DNA from: Planctomycetota bacterium
GTDB taxonomy: Bacteria > Planctomycetota > UBA1135 > GCA-002686595
Reading direction: 5' to 3'
DNA length: 12,811 nucleotides
Assembly (NCBI GenBank): GCA_022447405.1
Contig: JAKVCE010000032.1
Location: 1 to 12,811 of the forward strand
The notes beneath the pieces were generated by a model. The model did not search any database, was not told the DNA's origin, and saw only the letters and a list, made by a program, of their open reading frames with translations. This document shows positions 6,640-12,811 of the stretch, in pieces. The position numbers were made by a program, and so were the translations under genes. Every line of letters begins with the position of its first letter. Position 1 is the stretch's first letter.

Positions 6640-8112
6640 CTAGTAGTTCTTCGCGAAGAGCACGCGCTGTGCGCTCGCTGCTCCGGTCTTGATGCACTCG
6701 CCAGGCTCCGCAGCGGGCCCCTCACCGTCGAGGGGCAGGCAGCGGATGGTCGCCTTCGTCGCCTCCTTGATGGCCTTCTCGGTCTCGCCGGTGCCGTCCC
6801 AGTGGGCCCAGACGAACTTCGACTGACCATCAGAGAACGCAGCGACGAAGTCATCCCAAGTGTCGACGGAGATGGTGTTCTCATCTCTTCGCGTGACCGC
6901 GTCGTCGAAGAGCTTCTGCTGGAACTCATCGAGGAGCTTGCCGACCGAGACTCCCAGGCCGTCCATCGGGAGGGTGAGCTTCTGCGGGCGGCCGCGCTCG
7001 TCAGCCTCCGCCAGGCGCATCTTGGCCATGACGGACTGTGACTCGAGGTCTCGCGGTCCGATCTCCAGGCGGAGGGGGACGCCCTTGCGCTCCCACTCGT
7101 AGTACTTCGCGCCGGGCTTGAGGCCTTCGCGGTCGTCGACCTTCACGCTGAGCCCGTCGTCGCGGAGCTCTGCGGCGATCTTGTCGGCTGCCTCCATGAC
7201 CGCGGCCTTCTCCTCGTCTTTGCGGAAGATCGGAACGATGACGACGTGGATGGGCGCGAGGCGCGGGGGCAGGACGAGCCCGTCGTCATCCGAGTGGGAC
7301 ATGATCACGGCGCCGACGAGGCGCGTGGAGACGCCCCAGGACGTCTGCCAGACGTACTCTCGCTCGCCGTTCTCGTTCTGGAACATGACGTCGAAGGCTT
7401 TGCCGAAGTTCTGGCCGAGGTCGTGGCTCGTGCCAGCCTGCAGCGCCTTGCCGTCTTGCATCATCGCCTCGACGCAGAGGGTCTCGACCGCGCCAGCGAA
7501 GCGCTCGTGCGCGGTCTTCTCGCCGCGGATCACCGGGACAGCGAGCACCTCGTGGCAGGTGTCGCGGTAGATGTCGAGCATGCGCCGCACCTCCTCCTGC
7601 GCCTCCGCGTGCGTGGAGTGCGCCGTGTGGCCCTCCTGCCAGAGGAACTCACCTGTGCGCAGGAAGATGCGCGTGCGCAGCTCCCAGCGCATGACGTTCG
7701 CCCACTGGTTGATGAGGAGCGGGAGGTCACGGTGCGAGTCGATCCACTTGGAGAAGAAGTGACCGATGATCGTCTCCGAGGTCGGGCGGATGGCGTAGGG
7801 CTCTTCGAGCTCCTTGCCGCCTGCGCGGGTGACGACCGCGAGCTCGGGCGCGAAGCCCTCCACGTGCTCGGCCTCCTTCTCGAGGAAGGACATGGGGATC
7901 AAGAGAGGGAAGCAGGCGTTCTGGTGACCGGTCTCTTTGAACCGCCGGTCGAGGTCTGCCTGGATCTTCTCCCACACGGCGTAGCCGTGCGGCTTGATCA
8001 CCATGCAGCCCTTGACGACGCCCGCCGCTTCGGCGAGCTCGGCCTGGGCGATGACGTCTTGATACCACTGCGCGTAGTCGTCAGCGCGGGGTGTGATCTT
8101 GGACTCAGCCAT
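6640..8112 (-). CDS. proS: Prolyl-tRNA synthetase, archaeal/eukaryotic-type (class II)
   Basis: This 490-residue cytoplasmic enzyme charges tRNA-Pro with proline. Class II landmarks are clear: the RPTSET block (109-114, with the TxE proline-site motif), motif 2 in RTGEFLWQEGHTAH (152-165), the QAGTSHDLGQNF block (about 225-236), and motif 3 with its conserved arginine in LVLPPRLAP (279-287). An anticodon-binding domain (about 287-390) and the C-terminal domain special to the short E/A-type ProRS follow, ending in the characteristic terminal Tyr (FAKNY). Only two cysteines remain in the C-terminal region (IRCLP and GECIK), so a full four-Cys zinc site is probably absent. There is no INS editing insertion of the long bacterial type. 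The ATG at 8110-8112 has AAGGAG about 11 bases upstream. It is the first gene of a likely proS-MDR operon. Confidence 0.95.
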   Translation of the reverse strand: MAESKITPRADDYAQWYQDVIAQAELAEAAGVVKGCMVIKPHGYAVWEKIQADLDRRFKETGHQNACFPLLIPMSFLEKEAEHVEGFAPELAVVTRAGGKELEEPYAIRPTSETIIGHFFSKWIDSHRDLPLLINQWANVMRWELRTRIFLRTGEFLWQEGHTAHSTHAEAQEEVRRMLDIYRDTCHEVLAVPVIRGEKTAHERFAGAVETLCVEAMMQDGKALQAGTSHDLGQNFGKAFDVMFQNENGEREYVWQTSWGVSTRLVGAVIMSHSDDDGLVLPPRLAPIHVVIVPIFRKDEEKAAVMEAADKIAAELRDDGLSVKVDDREGLKPGAKYYEWERKGVPLRLEIGPRDLESQSVMAKMRLAEADERGRPQKLTLPMDGLGVSVGKLLDEFQQKLFDDAVTRRDENTISVDTWDDFVAAFSDGQSKFVWAHWDGTGETEKAIKEATKATIRCLPLDGEGPAAEPGECIKTGAASAQRVLFAKNY

Positions 8113-8294
8113 CTCTGTTCGGTCTCCTTCGGGTGTGAATTGCCGTCGCTCTTCCCGCAGAGGGTAGCGAGGATGGGCTCAGCGCGGCGCCTCCGTGCCA
8201 GAAACTGGCCTCATCTCGGTCTGGGGCTGTGCCCGATCGTACGCGCGGGTTAGATTGTCTCTAGCACCGGAGCAGACCGAACCCAGAGGAAGCC

Positions 8295-8828
8295 GTGACT
8301 GAGACCCAGCTTGAGATCCAACCCGAGATGACGATGGAGGCGATCATGGAGGTCGCCCCCTCCGCCCAGCGCGCCCTCTTTCAGCGATACCACGTCGGCG
8401 GCTGCTCCTCTTGCGGCTTCCAGCCCACCGACACGCTCGCCCAAGTTTGCAAGGATCACAACCTCTTGGACGTCAACGAGGTGGTGAACACGATCGTCCT
8501 CTCGGAGCAGGTTGATAAGACGACGCAAATTGACGCGGGTCGAGTTCGCGAGTGGCTCGCTTCGGGGGAAGAGTTCACCTTCATCGACGTGCAGCCGCCG
8601 AGCGATGAAGAGTTAGCGCGCGTAGAGTCTGCAGAATTGCTGGATTACAACAATTCCGCAAAGTACATGGAGCAAGAGAAGGACCACCGCTTCGTGTTCA
8701 TCTGCGCGGACGGAGACCGCAGCCTCGACGTTGCAAGTTACTTCATCGGCCATGGATTTACGGATGTGAAGGCTGTGCGCGGCGGCGTGAAGGCGTGGAT
8801 GGAGTCCGGCGACTCTAGCGCGAGCTGA
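8295..8828 (+). CDS. Redox-disulfide (CxxC, DUF1858-like) domain fused to a rhodanese
   Basis: This 177-residue protein has two parts. Residues about 8-70 resemble the small DUF1858 / hybrid-cluster-associated redox-disulfide domain, with GGCSSCGF (Cys37 and Cys40), a further Cys52, and a helical tail. Residues about 78-172 are a rhodanese fold with the active-site loop C137-A-D-G-D-R-S, matching C-x-x-G-x-R-S with the catalytic cysteine kept, then the conserved VRGGVKAW. An acidic insert (PPSDEELARVESAELL) replaces the usual early rhodanese motif. Such fusions probably carry persulfide sulfur or sense redox state; the partner is unknown. The start is a GTG at 8295 with AGAGGA 4 bases upstream. 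It is divergent from proS. A weak TAGATT -10-like box lies at 8251-8256. The candidate small-RNA promoter begins 10 bases after its stop. Confidence 0.8.
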   Translation: MTETQLEIQPEMTMEAIMEVAPSAQRALFQRYHVGGCSSCGFQPTDTLAQVCKDHNLLDVNEVVNTIVLSEQVDKTTQIDAGRVREWLASGEEFTFIDVQPPSDEELARVESAELLDYNNSAKYMEQEKDHRFVFICADGDRSLDVASYFIGHGFTDVKAVRGGVKAWMESGDSSAS

Positions 8829-8837
8829 TCCGAGGGG

Positions 8838-8867
8838 TAGACACCCGCGAACGTGGGCCCCTAAAAT
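8838..8867 (+). promoter_or_regulatory. Sigma70-type promoter for the candidate small RNA
   Basis: TAGACA at 8838-8843 (5 of 6 to TTGACA), an 18-base spacer, then TAAAAT at 8862-8867 (5 of 6 to TATAAT). This is the best promoter match seen in the window. The predicted start, about 7 bases after the -10 box, falls at about 8874, exactly where the first hairpin begins. It lies wholly between the rhodanese stop and the hairpin array. Confidence 0.6.
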
Positions 8868-8885
8868 TCTCCTGCGCGAGTTGCC

Positions 8886-9012
8886 TCCCCTGCCTTTGGC
8901 GACTCGCGTCCAGGAGACGTTGCCCGACGTCTCCAACTCAGGCGCAAGTCTGAGCCCCCTGGAATCACCCCCTGCCAAGATTCCAGGGCCGTCGGGAAAG
9001 AACCCCTGCCTC
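8886..9012 (+). repeat. Three repeated 12-base hairpin loops sharing the octamer CCCCTGCC
   Basis: The loops lie at 8886-8897 (tCCCCTGCCttt), 8967-8978 (acCCCCTGCCaa) and 9001-9012 (aaCCCCTGCCtc). All are 12 bases and each sits on a 10-11 bp stem whose sequence is unrelated to the other two. I did not find CCCCTGCC or its complement elsewhere in the window by eye. Confidence 0.75.
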
Positions 9013-9056
9013 CTTTCCCGACCCGTCGTCTGATGTCTGACCATCAGTAACGGCCT

Positions 9057-9093
9057 GCGGGGCTGGCTCCTTGGAGCCGGCCCCGCTTTTTTT
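9057..9093 (+). terminator. Rho-independent terminator of the candidate small RNA
   Basis: Arms at 9057-9070 and 9073-9086 form a 14-bp GC-rich stem with one G-U pair; opening the top pair gives a CTTG tetraloop. It is followed directly by seven Ts at 9087-9093. The T-run is only on the plus strand, fixing the direction. It lies 31 bases before the stop of the converging pseudopilin gene and has no T-run for that strand. Confidence 0.92.
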
Positions 9094-9123
9094 ATGCCCC
9101 GAGGGCCACTTGGTCGTGCGCGC

Positions 9124-9639
9124 TCAGCGTTCCAAATCGCGCCAAGGCTTAGAGAGGCCGTCGATGGCGATCCAGCCGCTCTCTTCTGTGATGTGTACCA
9201 CCACTTGCTCCTCGTGGAGAGACAGGGTGATCTCACCTCCGCAGATGGCGAAGCCATTGGGATCGTAGCTGAGAGGTCCTCCTCCAGTGAGGGAGACGGA
9301 TTCAACTCGGACGCCTTGGAAGACGCCGTCAGCGTTGTACCTGCGCGCGAGAGGGGTCCCGTCGCTGAAGAGGGGGACGAGCTCACCTGAGTCGTTGATC
9401 GCTTGGTAGCCGTCTCCCTCTGGCAAGAAGTCGATGTAGACCTGACCGCCTGAGATGACGGCGTGATTCTGAACAGTGCGGAGGTCCCTGGCGAGCAAGG
9501 TCGCGGCGCGCTCGAGCGTGACGTCTCCGCGACCGAACCAGGCGGGGATGGCCACCGCTGCCAAGAGCGTGCTGATCGCGAGGAAGGACGCGAAGTGCAG
9601 CAAGGCGAAGGCGCGGGGCCTCTTGGGCTCCTCGCTCAT
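9124..9639 (-). CDS. GspH/FimT-like pseudopilin with a degenerate prepilin motif
   Basis: This 171-residue protein has a short basic leader (residues 1-10), a hydrophobic helix FALLHFASFLAISTLLAAVAIPAWFG (about 11-36, where AAVAIP is typical of type IV pilin-like helices), an amphipathic continuation (LERAATLLARDLRTVQNHAV) and a beta-rich C-terminal domain (about 65-160), as in GspH minor pseudopilins and FimT. These are assembled into pseudopili of type II secretion or type IV pilus systems. The usual cleavage site G|F-T-L-x-E is altered: Ala10 replaces Gly at -1 and His15 replaces Glu at +5. The ATG at 9637-9639 has only a weak GTGAG-like site upstream. No other secretion genes are visible nearby, so it may be an orphan minor pseudopilin. 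Convergent with the small RNA. Confidence 0.65.
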   Translation of the reverse strand: MSEEPKRPRAFALLHFASFLAISTLLAAVAIPAWFGRGDVTLERAATLLARDLRTVQNHAVISGGQVYIDFLPEGDGYQAINDSGELVPLFSDGTPLARRYNADGVFQGVRVESVSLTGGGPLSYDPNGFAICGGEITLSLHEEQVVVHITEESGWIAIDGLSKPWRDLER

Positions 9640-10145
9640 CTCACTTGCCCCCGAGTGAGGAGCTCGCCAAGAGCTCGGACTGCCAGGACCAGGCCTCCAT
9701 CGTTGAGCTGTAGAGGCTCGCGAGAGGCGCGAAGCTCGAGGCCTCCTCGACCCTGGCGGTCTCTCCCTCTAGCCCGCTCGCGGGGCGAGGCCAAAGGACA
9801 GCGACAGCATCCAGCAGACCGCGACGGTCACGCTGAGGTCGGTCCAGGGGCACCTGGACTGTCCTGTGGGGCTGTATGAGGTCGGGGAGGGGTTCATCTG
9901 GGTCGGGTTGAGGCCTGGGGATGAGGCCACATGTAGGTTTCGGAGAAGTCAGGCTGCGGTCTTGAGCCAGAGCGAGACCTGGGCGCCGAACCCTCCTCCA
10001 GGGTCCCTCAGGAGGGACAAGAGCCCGCCTATCGGCGTTCCCAGAGCTGTCTGGGGCGTGATCTGTCGGCAGTTCCACCCTCTGTTTTGCCCACCGGGGA
10101 GCCGATGATCCCTTGAGCCGGGCCAGCGTGTCTGCCCCCATCCCC
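9640..10145. other. 506-base divergent spacer with no convincing gene
   Basis: The region separates the pseudopilin (leftward) from the TPR lipoprotein (rightward). A 168-codon minus-strand frame runs through it (9641-10147), but its third positions lack the strong C/G bias of neighbouring genes, it is rich in Pro and Arg, and no family is recognisable. Other minus-strand frames contain stops. A perfect inverted repeat, GTCCCTC-AG-GAGGGAC, lies at 10003-10018, and CCAGG-N4-CCTGG occurs at about 9844-9857. No clear promoter was found. It may hold regulatory sites or a decayed gene. Confidence 0.4.
10003..10018. promoter_or_regulatory. Perfect 7-bp inverted repeat (GTCCCTC-AG-GAGGGAC)
   Basis: The arms at 10003-10009 and 10012-10018 are exact reverse complements around a 2-base centre, 128 bases upstream of the TPR gene start. 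The same right arm can also pair with CCCTCCT at 9991-9997, so two alternative hairpins are possible. The 2-base centre favours a protein-binding palindrome over an RNA hairpin. No T-run follows, so it is not an intrinsic terminator. Confidence 0.35.
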
Positions 10146-11579
10146 ATGATGTCCTACCCCCTTGAGCTGCGTCGCCTGACCCTGTGCTTGGCCCTCGGGG
10201 GCCTCGGAGGCCTCGGGCTGCTGAGCTGCGCTGAGCCGCCGCCGCCCCCTGTCGAGATGGCCATGTCTGAGGACGTGGACGAGGAGGTGAGGGTGCTCAT
10301 CCAAGAGACGCTCTCGCAGGTCAGAGCAAACCCAGAGGAGACCTCTCTGCGGGTGAACCTCGCGCTCGCTTATGAGGCGAACCAGCTCTGGTATGAGGGC
10401 AGCTTGGCTTGGGCGCAGGCGGTCCAATTGGAGGAGGACGCAGGCGTCAATCAGGACTCCACGACGAAGGGAGTGCATATCTATCACCAGGCGCTCTGCG
10501 CTCGGCAGGCCGGAGAGATCGACCTGGCGTCGACGCTCTTGAAGCGGGCCGTGCAGATCTCGCCGACCCTGGCGGCCGCGCACCATGAGCTCGCCGAGAC
10601 CTACTTGGAGGAGGGCGAGCTGGACATGGCAGAGGGCCACTTCGAGAGCGCATCGAAGTACAACCCGCAGAGCTCAGACCCCTTCGTCGGCATGGCCCTC
10701 GCACACCTCGGACGAGACGAGGCGGCGGAGGCGGAGCTCGACGCGAGGAAGGCGCTCTCCATGGAACCGAGCCTCAAGCGAGCGCACTACGCCCTCGGGC
10801 TCGCGCTCAGAGGACAGGGCAAGCTTGAGGAGGCCGAGCGTGAGCTGACACTCGGTCTAGGTGGCAAAGCGAGGAACCTCGGAGACCCGCTCACCTCAAA
10901 GCTCCAGGGCTTCAAGAAGGGCTACCACTCGAGGGTCTCAGAGGCGATCAGCTACGTGAACGCTGGGCGCCCGGACAAGGCGGTAGAGCTCTTGCAGCCG
11001 CTGATGGCGAAACACCCAGACGACGAGGCCGTCCTCAACAACCTCGCCGTCGCCTACACACACCTGAGGCAGCACGGGAAGGCGCGCGAGGTGCTCTTGA
11101 GCTTGGTCGAGCTGGAGCCCACCTCCTTCCCGGCCTACATCAACCTCACCGCCGCTGAGCTCGAGCTAGGCATGTACGCGGAGGCGCTGCAGCACTCGGA
11201 GGCCGCGGTCCGCTACGGACCAGACGTCGCGAAGACCCGCTTCGTCCGCGCGCGCGCGTACATGCGCTACCAGCGCTGGAACGAGGCGTACGCTGACCTC
11301 AAGAAGGCGGTCCAGATCCAGGGAGAGGACCCGATCCACCACCTCTTCCTCGGAGATGTCTGCCAAGAGCTCGGTCGGCACGCAGAGGCCTTCAGGGCCT
11401 TCGAGGACACGCTGCGGCTTAACGACTCGAACCAGTACGCCTGGTTAGAGCTGGGCTTCTCTGCCGCTGCGATCGGCAACTTCCAGCGGGCCGCAGAGGC
11501 CTATCAGCGGGCGCGTCAGGGCGCGGGCGCAAACGACCCCCGCGTGCAAGAGCTCGGTCGGATGCTCAGCGGCGGCTGA
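10146..11579 (+). CDS. TPR-repeat lipoprotein
   Basis: From the ATG at 10146 this is a 477-residue protein with a signal peptide (LELRRLTLCLALGGLGGLG) ending in LLSC, so Cys28 is the likely lipidation site. A Pro-rich linker (AEPPPPPVE) follows, then roughly nine to eleven tetratricopeptide repeats to the C terminus. Clear repeat cores include AHHELAETYLEEGELDMAEGHF, AHYALGLALRGQGKLEEAE, LNNLAVAYTHLRQHGKAREV and AWLELGFSAAAIGNFQRAAEAY. TPR arrays are protein-binding scaffolds; a membrane-anchored form is probably periplasmic and serves in envelope assembly or secretion, but the partner is unknown. An upstream in-frame TTG at 10113 would add 11 residues and disturb the signal peptide. No strong ribosome binding site is visible before the chosen start. 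Divergent from the pseudopilin, so the two may or may not be linked. Confidence 0.8.
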   Translation: MMSYPLELRRLTLCLALGGLGGLGLLSCAEPPPPPVEMAMSEDVDEEVRVLIQETLSQVRANPEETSLRVNLALAYEANQLWYEGSLAWAQAVQLEEDAGVNQDSTTKGVHIYHQALCARQAGEIDLASTLLKRAVQISPTLAAAHHELAETYLEEGELDMAEGHFESASKYNPQSSDPFVGMALAHLGRDEAAEAELDARKALSMEPSLKRAHYALGLALRGQGKLEEAERELTLGLGGKARNLGDPLTSKLQGFKKGYHSRVSEAISYVNAGRPDKAVELLQPLMAKHPDDEAVLNNLAVAYTHLRQHGKAREVLLSLVELEPTSFPAYINLTAAELELGMYAEALQHSEAAVRYGPDVAKTRFVRARAYMRYQRWNEAYADLKKAVQIQGEDPIHHLFLGDVCQELGRHAEAFRAFEDTLRLNDSNQYAWLELGFSAAAIGNFQRAAEAYQRARQGAGANDPRVQELGRMLSGG

Positions 11580-11632
11580 GGCGGGCGGCCTCTTCGTCCC
11601 GCCAGGCTGCGCTGGCCAGACCCGCGGGAGGG
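11580..11632. other. Spacer between convergent genes with three small stem-loops, possible terminator region
   Basis: Immediately after the TPR stop, GGCGGG (11580-11585) can pair with CCCGCC (11598-11603), GCCAG (11601-11605) with CTGGC (11612-11616), and GACCC (11619-11623) with GGGTC (11630-11634). The first two overlap and exclude each other. No T-run is present on either strand, so Rho-independent termination is not supported; the structures may mark the mRNA 3' ends of both genes. Confidence 0.3.
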
Positions 11633-12811
11633 TCAGACCAGCGCGGGCTCGGGATTGGGTTCCTCAGCGAGCTCCTCCACGGAGGGGCAGGAGCAGATGA
11701 GGTGCTTGTCGCCGTAACCGTTGTCGACGCGCCCGACGTATGGCCAGAACTTGTGGACCCGCGTCCAAGGCGCGGGCCAGGCGGCCTCATCGCGGGAGTA
11801 GGGGTGCTCCCACGTGTCCGAGGTCACGGCGCGGGCGGTGTGCGGCGCGTTCACGAGGGGGTTGTCCTCAGCGGGGTAGCGCCCCTCTTCGACGGCGCGG
11901 ATCTCCTCACGGATCCCGATCATCGCGTCACAGAAGCGGTCGAGCTCGGCCTTTGACTCCGACTCGGTCGGCTCAATCATCAAGGTGCCTGCGACCGGGA
12001 AGGACATCGTCGGGGCGTGAAAGCCGTAGTCGATGAGCCGCTTGGCGACGTCCTCTGCGCCGATGTGGGCTGACTTCTCGAAGGGGCGGATGTCCAAGAT
12101 GAACTCATGCGCGCAGCGACCGTTCGCGCCGCGGTAGAGGACCGGGTAGTGATCCTCCAAGCGCGACGCCATGTAGTTCGCGCTCAAGATCGCGACCTCT
12201 GTGGCGCGCCGGAGCCCCTCTGCTCCCATCAGCATGATGTAGGCCCAGGAGATGGGCAGGATGCTCGCGCTGCCGTAGGGGGCCGCAGAGACAGCGCCAG
12301 GCTGATGTCCAGCCCCGCCGGTGAGCGGGTGCGCGGGCAGGAACTCGGCGAGGTGCTCCGCGACGCCGATCGGACCCATGCCAGGGCCGCCGCCACCGTG
12401 GGGGATGCAGAAGGTCTTGTGCAGGTTGAGGTGGCAGACGTCCGCGCCGATGTCGCCGGGTCGGCAGAGGCCGACCTGAGCGTTCATGTTGGCGCCGTCC
12501 ATGTAGACCTGGCCCCCGTGGTTGTGGACGACCTCGCAGATGCGCTTCACCTCGACCTCGAAGACGCCGTGGGTCGAGGGGTAGGTGATCATGATCGCGG
12601 CCAGTCGATCAGCGTGCTCGGCGGCGCGCGCCTCGAGGTCATCGAGGTCGACGTTGCCGTTCTCGTCGCACTTCACGGCGACGACACGCATGCCCGCCAT
12701 GACGGCGCTCGCAGGGTTCGTGCCGTGCGCGGAGGTCGGGATCAGGCAGACGTCGCGCTCTGTGTCCCCGCGTGACTGGTGCCAGGCGTGGATCGCGAGC
12801 ATCCCGGCGTA
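11633..12811 (-). CDS. gcvP: Glycine dehydrogenase (decarboxylating), P-protein, C-terminal part, cut by the window edge
   Basis: The 392 visible residues are the C-terminal part of the PLP-dependent P-protein of the glycine cleavage system, which decarboxylates glycine and passes the aminomethyl group to the lipoyl H-protein. Conserved blocks are IPTSAHGTNPASAVMAG, YMDGANMNAQVGL and LNLHKTFCIPHGGGGPGMGP, whose Lys (codon 12416-12418) is the Schiff-base lysine. The end of the protein (APWTRVHKFWPYVGRVDNGYGDKHLICSCP) is the C terminus of the long single-chain GcvP, not of the split GcvPB subunit, so the full gene is probably about 950 residues and continues beyond the right edge. The frame is open to the last base. 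It converges on the TPR lipoprotein gene. Confidence 0.95.
   Translation of the reverse strand, partial: YAGMLAIHAWHQSRGDTERDVCLIPTSAHGTNPASAVMAGMRVVAVKCDENGNVDLDDLEARAAEHADRLAAIMITYPSTHGVFEVEVKRICEVVHNHGGQVYMDGANMNAQVGLCRPGDIGADVCHLNLHKTFCIPHGGGGPGMGPIGVAEHLAEFLPAHPLTGGAGHQPGAVSAAPYGSASILPISWAYIMLMGAEGLRRATEVAILSANYMASRLEDHYPVLYRGANGRCAHEFILDIRPFEKSAHIGAEDVAKRLIDYGFHAPTMSFPVAGTLMIEPTESESKAELDRFCDAMIGIREEIRAVEEGRYPAEDNPLVNAPHTARAVTSDTWEHPYSRDEAAWPAPWTRVHKFWPYVGRVDNGYGDKHLICSCPSVEELAEEPNPEPALV

Larger units (their letters stand above)
8874..9093 (+). ncRNA. Candidate undescribed structured small RNA of about 220 nt: six hairpins plus terminator, C-rich loops
   Basis: Six hairpins follow one another almost without gaps. 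H1: 8875-8885 with 8898-8908, 11 bp including one G-U, 12-base loop. H2: 8913-8920 with 8927-8934, perfect 8 bp, 6-base loop. H3: 8937-8941 with 8950-8954, 5 bp. H4: 8957-8966 with 8979-8988, perfect 10 bp, 12-base loop. H5: 8991-9000 with 9013-9022, perfect 10 bp, 12-base loop. H6: 9030-9035 with 9042-9047, perfect 6 bp, 6-base loop. An intrinsic terminator closes it. The loops of H1, H4 and H5 share CCCCTGCC while their stems differ in sequence. I recognise no known family; 6S, tmRNA, RNase P and SRP RNA do not fit. C-rich loops in other small RNAs pair with G-rich ribosome binding sites, so an antisense role is a reasonable inference; protein binding is the alternative. A 3'-UTR-derived form from the rhodanese transcript is also possible. 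Confidence 0.72.

Noticed and set aside
7246..8253. 335-codon plus-strand ORF opposite proS
   Set aside because: It lies antisense to a firmly identified essential gene and is a by-product of high GC content; the translation is low-complexity and resembles no family.
8874..9093. Hairpin array as a CRISPR array or DNA iterons
   Set aside because: Repeat units differ in stem sequence and spacing, and only the loops are shared. A promoter before and a strand-specific T-run terminator after favour RNA.
8874..9093. CsrA/RsmA-titrating small RNA (RsmZ/CsrB type)
   Set aside because: Those RNAs display GGA in hairpin loops. Here the loops are C-rich, and the only GGA-containing stretches are in stems.
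9641..10147. 168-codon minus-strand ORF as a real gene
   Set aside because: Third-position composition is mixed, the product is Pro/Arg-rich with no recognisable domain, and the frame ends 1 base before the pseudopilin start without a matching operon pattern. Described as spacer instead.
12107..12775. 222-codon plus-strand ORF opposite gcvP
   Set aside because: Antisense shadow of conserved GcvP coding sequence.

Overview
This is a GC-rich bacterial window with 10 well-supported protein genes (two cut by the window edges), one strong candidate for an undescribed structured small RNA, and several inverted repeats. Gene content (archaeal/eukaryotic-type ProRS, full-length GcvP, a fused ferredoxin-NrfD subunit with a large molybdopterin partner, a GspH-like pseudopilin, TPR lipoproteins) and strong C/G third-position bias suggest a Gram-negative environmental bacterium, perhaps Myxococcota- or Planctomycetota-like. 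The phylum cannot be fixed from this window alone. No transposase, integrase, tRNA, rRNA or CRISPR array was seen.

Layout. Minus strand, 1-623: a dimethylarginine dimethylaminohydrolase (DDAH)-family gene that runs off the left edge, preceded by a TM2-domain membrane protein in the same operon. The spacer at 624-922 is divergent and contains two perfect inverted repeats. Plus strand, 923-5187: a two-gene, translationally coupled respiratory-type unit, a four-cluster ferredoxin fused to an NrfD membrane anchor followed by a 907-residue molybdopterin oxidoreductase with no visible Tat signal. Minus strand, 5184-8112: proS, then an NAD(P)H-dependent MDR oxidoreductase 9 bases later, then a small ABM-fold lipoprotein. 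The lipoprotein stop codon shares a CTAG with the stop of the molybdo-enzyme. Plus strand, 8295-8828: a CxxC redox-disulfide domain fused to a rhodanese.

The most unusual element is at about 8838-9093. A near-consensus sigma70-type promoter is followed by six consecutive hairpins and a textbook intrinsic terminator. Three of the hairpins have 10-11 bp stems of unrelated sequence but 12-base loops that all carry the same octamer CCCCTGCC. Conserved loops on divergent but fully paired stems point to a selected RNA with three copies of one binding site.

On the right: a GspH/FimT-like pseudopilin with a degenerate prepilin cleavage motif (minus, 9124-9639), a 506-base divergent region without a convincing gene, a TPR lipoprotein (plus, 10146-11579), and the C-terminal part of glycine dehydrogenase GcvP (minus, 11633-12811, cut by the right edge).

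The genes do not form one pathway. The only clear functional unit is the NrfD/molybdopterin oxidoreductase pair. proS and the MDR oxidoreductase are probably co-transcribed, and the DDAH and TM2 genes likewise.
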